From: Mesostigma viride
Taxonomy: Eukaryota > Streptophyta > Mesostigmatophyceae > Mesostigmatales > Mesostigmataceae
Assembly (NCBI GenBank): GCA_009746045.1
Contig: RPFO01001153.1
Span: 1-31,748 of the forward strand
Direction: 5' to 3'
Length of the DNA stretch: 31,748 nucleotides
Shown piece after piece: positions 25,320 through 31,748 of the stretch. Every line of letters begins with the position of its first letter. Positions within the stretch are counted from its first letter, which is position 1. Made by a program: the position numbers and the translations under genes. The notes beneath the pieces are model-generated. The model worked only from the letters and a program-made list of their open reading frames with translations. It had not been told where the DNA came from and searched no databases.

Positions 25320-26922
25320 TCACGCGGATAGCTTGCGTTTCTTGATGGAAGGCTGTCTCCTGGACGTGACATTCAGCCTTTTGGCGCGCGTGTCCTCGTC
25401 CTCGGGATCAAAGAGGGGCAGGTAGTTGTCGTCGTCCTTCGTCCTTCCGGGTTTATTGCGGAGGACGAAATTACGCAGGTATTGTCGCGGTCTCTTCTCT
25501 TTCATTTCGTCCAGGCCTTCACGATCCGACTGATTTTGAAAGTCTCGCAACCTTTTGAGCGTCGTACCATTAGGCCGTCGATAGTATGGTGACCCATATT
25601 CGGACGCGCCTCTCGGAGGCAATTTGACCGGGAGCATTTGACCTCCCTTTCCGTCGTCTATGAAAGGGATCTCGCTGGTTTGGATCGCGTGTCCGAAGTA
25701 GTCGTGCGTGCTATCTAATCCGTTGAAAAGTTTGTTGTTGCGTTGGAATATGGGGCCGTGGTCGTCGTATCTGAGATCGCGGACAGGAGCCCATCTCGCA
25801 TTCGCGGAATGGATCATTTCGTGCGCGAGGACTTGTAACAATTTTTGCGCGTCGGATCGGATCACTCTCCCCTCGTCCGTGCGAATGGTGTTTTTGTCTG
25901 ATGACGCCTTCCCCCACCCCCACCGTCTCTGTTGACTGCGATTTTGTATTTTCCCAGCGAATATGCGTCATTATTCTTCGCATACCCTTCGTCGGCGTTC
26001 TCTACTCTCCACATGACTTCGTGTAAGGGGAAGGAGTTCTCGAAGAAGTTTTTGTTAACTACCATGGCCGCCTTTTTCAAGTCCGCGTCGGTCAAACGTA
26101 ACTTGCCGTCTTTGACCAAGTCGTTTCGTTGCATGCCGGTGAGGTCTTCAAACTCTTTGACGGCCTTGTTCCAACGCCACTTCATCGTGCCGAGGGGGGG
26201 CGTACCTGATCCATGCCCTTCGTCATCCCCGGTCCCACCATGCGATTCCAGTTTGCACCCCTGGCGCGTACGAGCTCATTGAGGTCCAGCTCCCCTTTGC
26301 GTACCCTTTCCGAAAAATCGTTGAATTGTTTTGCCGTTTCTTCGATCGACCAATCTTTCATTTTGTTCTTCAAGTGAGGTCCGAAGTAGTGGCTGAATTC
26401 GACCCACATGTCCGGCTTCTTCCTGACACCTTCTACCGGGTCGTACCACGTCTCGGCGGGTTCCTCCATCTTCACCTTCGGGTCCGGTCTTCGCCGGGCC
26501 TCCTCGCTTTTGGGTTGAAGGTGACTCCTGCGCTGTCTCGTCACGTCCTTCATGGCCTTGTCCCATTTCATCTGCTCTCTTCTCCGTTCAAGCTGTAACG
26601 CGGGCACGATCCTGGTTTCAATTTGGTCCAGTCGCCTCTCCAACGGTAAGCTTTCCTCGTACGATAGGTTGGAATCGTTGTTGAACGGGTCGGTTATCTC
26701 AGCAAGTTTTTCCGCCTCTTCCTTCAACTCCATCACTTTCTTCTTGTTCGCGTCCTCGACTTTGGTCGTAAGATTTGGTTCGTCTCCATCGTCGATTTCG
26801 CCGGCTCGTGCGATGTGACTCTTTCTCGGCCTCGTGTTTCGTTTCGCTGCCGTGCCGGTCGGCTTCCGGGCAGCGGCGGTGCGTTTCACAGGCGGGGTCG
26901 CGGTTTTCCTTTTCGAGGGCAT
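25320..26922 (-). CDS. SprT-like metallopeptidase paralogue, about 534 aa, with two frame lesions
   Basis: ATG at 26922 (MPSKRK, matching MPPKKK in the paralogue). The gene is split into three frames, at the G7 run at 26194-26200 and at the C-rich stretch 25911-25921. One missing base at each restores about 534 residues, which align throughout with the intact paralogue at 27000-28715. The active-site segment is HEMIHSANARWAPVRDLRY, then DDHGPIF (HExxH and a later HGxxF). The N-terminus is Lys/Arg-rich, the middle charged and helical. The likely activity is zinc-dependent proteolysis, as in SprT/Spartan proteins that act on DNA-bound proteins. If the lesions are real this copy is a decaying pseudogene. 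Confidence 0.65.
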
Positions 26923-26999
26923 GCGTGTTATTCCCATATACTCTAGGCACATATTTTCGATTCTCCACTGCCAGGGTTGTCTGCACGACCATTAGCGCC

Positions 27000-28715
27000 T
27001 CACGCGGACGTCTTTTGTCTCTTCATATATTTCTTCACAAAGCGCCTCTTGTCGCGCGTGTCGGGGTCCTCGCGGTCGTCCAGGGGGAGGAAGTCTTCCG
27101 GGTAGTCCCTCCTCGTTCCGGGCTTCTTTCGCAGCACCTGGGTGCGCATGTACCTCTGAATATCGTGATCTTTCAATTCTTGCACACCTGCCTCGTTTGT
27201 TATCTGTTCTATTTCCTCTAGTTGGTCAAGCGTATAGGGTAGACGGCTCGCGGAGTAGTGTTTTTCCCCTGTCTCGCTCGCTCCAATGGGAGGCCTTTCA
27301 TAGTCGTACAATGAAAAAGTCTCCTCACTGTCCCCTATGTAAGGGATATCCTTTTTTGGGACACGATGTCCAAAGTAGTCGTGGACGGTGTCAAGACCGT
27401 TGAACAGACGGTTATTGCGATGGAAGACAGGACCATGGAAGTCGTATTGGAGATCGCGGATAGGAGCCCACCTCGAATTTGCGGAATGGATCATTTCGTG
27501 TGCAAGGAACTGTAACAATCTCTGTGCGTTCGATCGGACCACTTTCCCCTCGTCTATCACGATTTCGGTCTCGGGAGAAAACTCCTTGAAGGCCTTGAGC
27601 GCAGATGGTCTTGCGAGTCCGATCTTGTTCTTGCCTAGCGAGTACGCAAGGGTTTCGGGGTCGTCTTCCTCATCTATTTTCCACAAGACTTCGTGTACAG
27701 GGAACGAGTTGGCAAAAAAGTTTTTGTTCACCACCATCGCCGCCTTTTTCAAGTCGCTTTCCGTCAAGTTCAGTTCCCCGTCTTTTAAGAGGGTTCGATC
27801 GATACCGGTCACTTTTTCAAACTCTCTTACGGCCTTTTCCCAACGCCCTTTCATCGTTCCTATGGGTGGGCGCACCTGGCTCAACCTCTCTGTCATTCCC
27901 GGTCCCATCTTGTGGTCCCAATTCGCGCCTCTGGCACGCACTAGCTCGTCGAGGTTCAACTCCCCTCGTTGGACTCTATCCAGAAAGTTTTGATAACGTC
28001 TCGCGGCCTCCTCTTTTGACCAATCTTTCAACTTGTTTTTGCCAAAAGGTCCGTAGAAACTAGCGAACTCGACCCATGTGTCCGGAGTCTCATTTGTCCC
28101 CTTCTTTTCATTGTAAACCCCGTCTTCAATCTTTACCCGTGGAGCAGCGTGTCTCCCGCCACTCCTTTTTTTCTTAGGCACGTTCTCCATAAATGCCAAC
28201 TGGTCGTTATTGGACCTGCGGCGTTTCCTCGTGGGAGGAATGTCACTCGGCAGGGGTTCGGCCGCGGCTGGCGTAGTTATAAGGTCGTACATAGGTCGTG
28301 TCGGGGAAAAAGGGTGAGTAACCTCATAATCACGGTTTGTCAGCGTATCGAACGACAAATTCGGATCGGCGCCGAACATATCCAGGTCATAATGGATCGG
28401 GGGGACATCGAGTATATCGTCTGCATCGGTGAACACCGGATCTTGGGATATGGGGTCGCGCATGGGTTGTGTCGTGGGAGGAGAGTGGGTGACCCCATAA
28501 GTGTTCGGAAGGTTTTCCAAGTTCTCAATGAATCCCATCCATTCCTCCTTGTCTTCCTCCGTCAGGTCTGGTACCTCTTCGGCCCGCGCGACGTGACCTT
28601 TCCTCCGCACCGCCTTCTGGAGCGTCGTGCTTCGATGCGCGACCTTGGGCTCCTTGCGCTTTGGGGCGACGCGTCTCTTCGGAGTACTAGTCGCGATCTT
28701 CTTTTTCGGGGGCAT
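27000..28715 (-). CDS. SprT-like zinc metallopeptidase, 571 aa
   Basis: ATG at 28715. The upstream part of the open frame has no paralogue counterpart and is excluded. Residues 1-50 are a Lys/Arg-rich, probably nuclear-targeting segment. Residues 70-155 hold an imperfect duplication (VTHSPPTTQPMRDPI and VTHPFSPTRPMYDLI). The domain near residues 200-345 is shared with the paralogue. The protease centre is AHEMIH (His406, Glu407, His410) with a third ligand in FHGPVF (His427), the SprT/Spartan arrangement. About 140 C-terminal residues are unassigned. The size is unusual for SprT-like proteins, which are often under 250 residues without extra domains. The gene is intact. Confidence 0.75.
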   Translation of the reverse strand: MPPKKKIATSTPKRRVAPKRKEPKVAHRSTTLQKAVRRKGHVARAEEVPDLTEEDKEEWMGFIENLENLPNTYGVTHSPPTTQPMRDPISQDPVFTDADDILDVPPIHYDLDMFGADPNLSFDTLTNRDYEVTHPFSPTRPMYDLITTPAAAEPLPSDIPPTRKRRRSNNDQLAFMENVPKKKRSGGRHAAPRVKIEDGVYNEKKGTNETPDTWVEFASFYGPFGKNKLKDWSKEEAARRYQNFLDRVQRGELNLDELVRARGANWDHKMGPGMTERLSQVRPPIGTMKGRWEKAVREFEKVTGIDRTLLKDGELNLTESDLKKAAMVVNKNFFANSFPVHEVLWKIDEEDDPETLAYSLGKNKIGLARPSALKAFKEFSPETEIVIDEGKVVRSNAQRLLQFLAHEMIHSANSRWAPIRDLQYDFHGPVFHRNNRLFNGLDTVHDYFGHRVPKKDIPYIGDSEETFSLYDYERPPIGASETGEKHYSASRLPYTLDQLEEIEQITNEAGVQELKDHDIQRYMRTQVLRKKPGTRRDYPEDFLPLDDREDPDTRDKRRFVKKYMKRQKTSA

Positions 28716-28764
28716 TCGTCTCCCATACACTCTCGTAACATTATTTATCAACCGTCGCCGTCGA
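28716..28764 (-). promoter_or_regulatory. Short AT-rich leader of the 571-aa gene
   Basis: Read on the minus strand it has GATAAATAATG and, closer to the start, GAGTGTATGGGAGACGA. The paralogous gene at 26922 has a similar GAGTATATGGGAATAAC before its ATG, which supports a duplicated promoter. Confidence 0.45.
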
Positions 28765-30363
28765 TCACATACGTCCGCGCAATCCTGTCCACGTCGGTTT
28801 CCCGGGGGGCGGTGCACTGTCCTTCTTAGCCACTCGCGCTTTCTTGGTCTTCTCCAAAGTTCGTTCGACCGGTTTCGGCGTTGCGTACGGTTCGGAACCC
28901 CGCTCGATCTCTTTCGGACGCGGAGGAGGGTCGTCGCGTCTCGCGGAAGGACCGCCTCCGCTTCCTCGCGACGAGTGGTCCGACTCCCGCTTCCTCTTCT
29001 TCGCGGCGAGCTCCGACCCGTCCACGTAGATTTCCGAGACCCATCGATCGATGTACGGATCGTGGTGGCCCCCTCTCTTGGCTCTTTTCACGACGCGGTC
29101 CCAACAGACCTCGTCTCGTACCGCCTTGTTCGGCGTGAACTCGGGGACTTTGGCCAGCATCGGCCTCCTGGTATGCGACTTGATCTGGTATACCACGCCC
29201 GGGGGCAACAAGATTTCCGCCTGTTCGGGTTCGGCCGCGATAGGCCATACGCACAAGGCAGGGGTCCCCGGCATGAGGTGGATGATCTTGAAGCAGCAGT
29301 CCGGCGTCCTCTCGCTCCCCCAGCTCGTCATCGCGGTCATGAACCGAATCGACTGGCTCGGGTCGACGGACGTCGACACGGGGTGCAGGTTTTTGTACAC
29401 ATCCGACGTATGAAAGGCGGATTCCCCGTGTCGGTAATAGTCGTTGGACACGCCTCGGTACACGATCATTTCTCGTGTGACGACGGGGATGTCGCTCAGG
29501 ATCTTATGAAAGTCCTCCTTGTACCGTATGGCGACGTCCCTCATGAAAGACGTTTTCAGGTATCGGTGCACCCACTTCGCCAACATGTAGAGGATGTCCA
29601 TCAGCCTGTGGTCCAGCGTCGCGATGGTGTCGATCACCTCTTTCCACGTGGACAAGTTTGTAAGTCGGTTCCGGAGGGCCCTGTCCACGACAAGATCGAC
29701 ACCTGGATCCTTCTCGCGTTCCGCGAGGTGCGTTTCTAGGGAGGCGCGGAGCTCGCCCACGTCGCCGGGCCGATCGCACGTCTCGCGAGGGTCGATATCG
29801 GACCCTTCCATGATCATGCGCACGAGAGTCGTCCAGGTCGGGTTGGTGTTGCGATGGAAAGGGATGGGACGTCCCGACTCGGCGTAATCCTTCTCCCTCT
29901 CCCTCTCGCTCATGAGGCGTCGGAGGTACGTGCTCTTGTCCTCGTTCGTGAACAGGTGTGCGTCGTACGTGTAGTTGACGAGATCGATGAGGTCAAGCTG
30001 CGGGGCGGTCCGCAGGTACTCCAGACAATCGCGGAACCATTTCTCGTCGACCAAATCCCAAAAGCTGCCTCGCGAGTACCCCGTCAAGGTGGACAGCATC
30101 GGATCCAGGAGGTCGTGCGTGAACGTATGGATCGCGATCGAGTTCTCCCTTTCCGGCATCCACGACGGACGACGTGCGAGACTCACGGGCTCGACCGCGC
30201 TGTGACGGGATTCTAATCTCGGGTAGTGCGCGGAGATCGTGCGATGGACGACCGACGGTTTGTGATCGAACGCCGCCCCTTCCTCGCAAAAGCGTCTGTG
30301 AGGCTCGCTGGCGTATCGCACGCTTCCGTCGTGGATTCGCCTGTCTGTCGTTACGTGCGCCAT
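28765..30363 (-). CDS. ADP-ribosyltransferase-like protein, 532 aa
   Basis: ATG at 30363, since the upstream extension crosses into the divergent gene's leader. It resembles the gene at 22875-24421. The N-terminal half is helical and unassigned. The C-terminal domain has VYRG (Arg near residue 302), PVSTS near residue 330 and, before ILLPPG, the sequence EQAE (Gln381, Glu383). Thus the paired acidic motif is Q-x-E here, but E-x-E in the paralogue. In characterised families, E-x-E favours arginine and Q-x-E other targets, so the two paralogues may have different targets. The last 60 residues are low-complexity. The C6 region at 28804-28809 may hide a small frame change (see findings). Confidence 0.7.
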   Translation of the reverse strand: MAHVTTDRRIHDGSVRYASEPHRRFCEEGAAFDHKPSVVHRTISAHYPRLESRHSAVEPVSLARRPSWMPERENSIAIHTFTHDLLDPMLSTLTGYSRGSFWDLVDEKWFRDCLEYLRTAPQLDLIDLVNYTYDAHLFTNEDKSTYLRRLMSEREREKDYAESGRPIPFHRNTNPTWTTLVRMIMEGSDIDPRETCDRPGDVGELRASLETHLAEREKDPGVDLVVDRALRNRLTNLSTWKEVIDTIATLDHRLMDILYMLAKWVHRYLKTSFMRDVAIRYKEDFHKILSDIPVVTREMIVYRGVSNDYYRHGESAFHTSDVYKNLHPVSTSVDPSQSIRFMTAMTSWGSERTPDCCFKIIHLMPGTPALCVWPIAAEPEQAEILLPPGVVYQIKSHTRRPMLAKVPEFTPNKAVRDEVCWDRVVKRAKRGGHHDPYIDRWVSEIYVDGSELAAKKRKRESDHSSRGSGGGPSARRDDPPPRPKEIERGSEPYATPKPVERTLEKTKKARVAKKDSAPPPGKPTWTGLRGRM

Positions 30364-30405
30364 ACCTATGCCGAGCGTTTTTTTTTTCGCTGTACCGTGT
30401 ATACC
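30364..30405. promoter_or_regulatory. Divergent leader with a T10 run
   Basis: 42 bases between the minus-strand ATG at 30363 and the plus-strand ATG at 30406. They include GAGCG followed by about ten T and a GTGTATACC before the plus start. A bidirectional promoter is likely. Confidence 0.45.
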
Positions 30406-30734
30406 ATGTCCGGATCCGAAATCCTCTCCGGCTTCAAGGCTCTGCTGACGCCAGGCGATCTCACCCAGGACGCCATGCACATCCTGCGGATGCAGAGTTT
30501 CACCTACGCCCTGATCCTGGCGTTCCCGCTCATGGGGGCCAAGGCGCGCGAGAAGGTGAAGAGCGAGCGGTACGGCTTGAACATGGGCGCGCTCGCGGCG
30601 CCGTGTGTGTGTCGATGACCGACAACTTCCTCAAGGGCGGGATGTCGGGTCTGAAGACGGCCATCGGGTGGTTCAACGTCCTCGTCATGGCCGCGGTCTT
30701 GTACGGCAGCTACTACGTGGCCCTGCTCGTATGA
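30406..30734 (+). CDS. Small membrane protein, about 109 aa, with a frame lesion
   Basis: ATG at 30406. The first 66 codons read MSGSEILSGFKALLTPGD and continue to a hydrophobic stretch (FTYALILAFPLMGAK). The frame stops at 30618. The next frame carries a second hydrophobic stretch (GWFNVLVMAAVLYGSYYVALLV) and ends at 30734. A single missing base near 30597-30603 (GCGGCGCC) would join them into one two-helix protein of about 109 residues. A separate short gene starting at ATG 30615 is the alternative, and the ATGA overlap would allow it. Confidence 0.55.
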
Positions 30735-30775
30735 GACGAAAAAAAAGTCGAAGGAGTTAGTATATCGCATTCCGG
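30735..30775 (+). promoter_or_regulatory. AT-rich leader
   Basis: 41 bases with an A8 run (GACGAAAAAAAAGTC) and AGTATATCGC before the ATG at 30776. It is the same type as other leaders here. Confidence 0.45.
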
Positions 30776-31078
30776 ATGGCGAGCGTGATCACCGCACCCG
30801 TGGACGTCGCCAACAAGGTCACCGAGTCCGTCGGAGACGCCGCCTCCGCGACCGCCAAGAAGGTCGGGTTCGTGCGCGAGGACGGCAAGCTCGCGCCCAT
30901 GTTCGCCGTCACGCTCGCGGTCATGATGGGTCTGAGCGTGTTCACGGCGACCGACTCTCTGATCGCCGGCATGTTCCCGAGCACCGCCACCGGCGGAAAG
31001 AGGTACGCCAAGATGGCGGGCGCGTCTGTCATCGGGTTCGCCGCCTTCGTGGGCGCATGGTCCGCGTTCCGTCGTTAA
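30776..31078 (+). CDS. Small membrane protein, 100 aa
   Basis: A complete frame from ATG at 30776. An N-terminal amphipathic helix (residues 5-40, Ala/Val/Lys-rich) is followed by two hydrophobic stretches: LAPMFAVTLAVMMGLSVF and MAGASVIGFAAFVGAWSAF. This fits a two-helix membrane protein with a cytosolic or virion-internal N-terminus. Converges with the gene at 31075 and overlaps it by 4 bases. No family is recognised. Confidence 0.7.
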   Translation: MASVITAPVDVANKVTESVGDAASATAKKVGFVREDGKLAPMFAVTLAVMMGLSVFTATDSLIAGMFPSTATGGKRYAKMAGASVIGFAAFVGAWSAFRR

Positions 31079-31404
31079 GTCCAGCCCGCGTACGCGGGAG
31101 CGCGAGGTCCGTGCTTCTGGTACCAATACAGGTATCCGGTGACAGCGCATATCGAAAAGGCGGCGATCGCGATCGTCGCGGACGTCGCTCGCTTCCTATC
31201 AAACTCCTCCTGCGCGGATCGGATCCCTTCGTCCCTCTCCATCTGCGACCGAGGCGTCGTGCCTTCTTTACGTTCGCGGAGTTCCATCTCTCGGAGGATC
31301 CGCGGCGCGTCTCGACTCCTACTATCCAAGTGCCACGCGGCGGACGCGCCGCCGATCCCGACCGCGCCGGAAACGAGTGTGAGTAATGGGAGGAGTCCGA
31401 CCAT
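31075..31404 (-). CDS. Small membrane protein, 109 aa
   Basis: ATG at 31404, directly after an AT-rich leader; the open frame upstream is not needed. The N-terminal hydrophobic stretch (MVGLLPLLTLVSGAVGIGGASAAW) is a signal anchor or first helix. A charged middle follows (about 45 residues, Arg/Glu-rich), then a second hydrophobic stretch (ATIAIAAFSICAVTGYLYWY) near the C-terminus. Two-helix membrane protein of unknown role, again typical of virion membrane proteins in size and style. Confidence 0.7.
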   Translation of the reverse strand: MVGLLPLLTLVSGAVGIGGASAAWHLDSRSRDAPRILREMELRERKEGTTPRSQMERDEGIRSAQEEFDRKRATSATIAIAAFSICAVTGYLYWYQKHGPRAPAYAGWT

Positions 31405-31440
31405 GTTCTTTATTATTACATATTCATGAATAAAATTAGA
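31405..31440 (-). promoter_or_regulatory. AT-rich leader of the 109-aa gene
   Basis: On the minus strand: ATTTTATTCATGAATATG, then TAATAATAAAGAAC before the ATG at 31404. It is the most AT-rich stretch at the right end. Confidence 0.45.
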
Positions 31441-31494
31441 GGTTCGTTCACGTCGGAACGCATGTTTTCTCATTTCACGGTAGGATAGGATCGA

Positions 31495-31748
31495 TCAACC
31501 GAGCAGTCGCTGAGGCCACTCGTCAAAGGCCCTCTGCATGACGGGGATGTCCCGTCGGAAGTACAGTTTGTACCCATTGTTTTCGCGGGTGGGGGGTTCG
31601 GTTCCGTGCGTCTTCTTGTACTCCTTGTACACCGCCCCCCGAACTGGATCAGGTGCGTGGCGTCGAAGTTTCCGTGTCCGTATCGGGCCTTCAAGAAGTC
31701 GACGCAGCGGAACGGGACGTCGTTCTCCTTGTCCGCCTCCAGATCTTA
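31495..31748 (-). CDS. Partial hypothetical protein, C-terminal part, with a frame lesion
   Basis: The gene enters the window from the right end. Its frame reads a polar segment with FLKARYGHGNFDATHLIQFGG and then changes frame at the C6 run at 31635-31640. The next frame continues with KEYKKTHG and NNGYKLYFRRDIP to a stop at 31495-31497. One missing base joins them. The G6 run near 31592 inside the same part is intact. I do not recognise the family. The start and most of the gene lie outside the window. Confidence 0.5.
   Translation of the reverse strand, partial: RSGGGQGERRPVPLRRLLEGPIRTRKLRRHAPDPVRGAVYKEYKKTHGTEPPTRENNGYKLYFRRDIPVMQRAFDEWPQRLLG

Noticed and set aside
28627-29739. 370-aa plus-strand frame
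   Set aside because: Antisense of the second ADP-ribosyltransferase-like gene, which has the motif-bearing frame.
30615-30734. Separate 39-aa gene starting at the ATGA overlap
   Set aside because: Possible, but a single frame-shifted two-helix membrane protein explains both halves better in a eukaryotic-virus setting.

Overview
The window looks like part of a large eukaryotic DNA virus genome (Nucleocytoviricota-like). It is GC-rich and gene-dense. Genes lie on both strands with gaps of a few to about 100 bases, often behind short AT-rich leaders. There are no bacterial ribosome-binding sites, operons of bacterial type, introns or tRNAs that I can see. The strongest taxonomic hints are a protein resembling the NCLDV ssDNA-binding family DUF5871, a VLTF2-like FCS zinc-finger protein, a short basic 'NPW' protein, KilA-N proteins and VSR-like and HNH nucleases. 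No major capsid protein, polymerase or packaging ATPase lies in the window, so I do not assign a family or host.

Layout. Bases 1-6.7 kb hold a partial membrane protein, a RING/TRAF zinc-finger protein, small unknowns, a VSR-like nuclease, a small SprT-like metallopeptidase, a four-helix membrane protein, the DUF5871-like protein and an HNH protein, mostly on the minus strand. Bases 6.8-14.3 kb hold three large proteins of unknown function (possibly virion or scaffold proteins), a GNAT-like protein and two small genes. Bases 14.3-16.6 kb hold the VLTF2-like factor and two less conserved genes. Bases 16.5-21.3 kb are an accessory locus: three KilA-N genes (two fused to a PD-(D/E)XK-like nuclease) with a shared upstream element, a 618-bp foldback element with terminal inverted repeats of about 250 bp, and three degenerate copies of a KilA-N 3' flank. 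Bases 21.8-30.4 kb are built from paralogous pairs: two 'SPRARD' proteins, two ADP-ribosyltransferase-like proteins and two large SprT-like metallopeptidases. The right end has three short membrane proteins and a partial gene.

How the genes may work together (inference). The left and middle parts look like DNA-handling, late-transcription and virion functions. The 16-30 kb part looks like an expanding host-interaction and DNA-processing repertoire that grows by local duplication.

A window-wide caution: about a dozen genes are interrupted by frame changes that sit at short G or C runs, and nearly all are explained by one or two missing bases. They may be sequencing or consensus errors rather than real pseudogenes. 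I give such genes their full span and mark the lesion.
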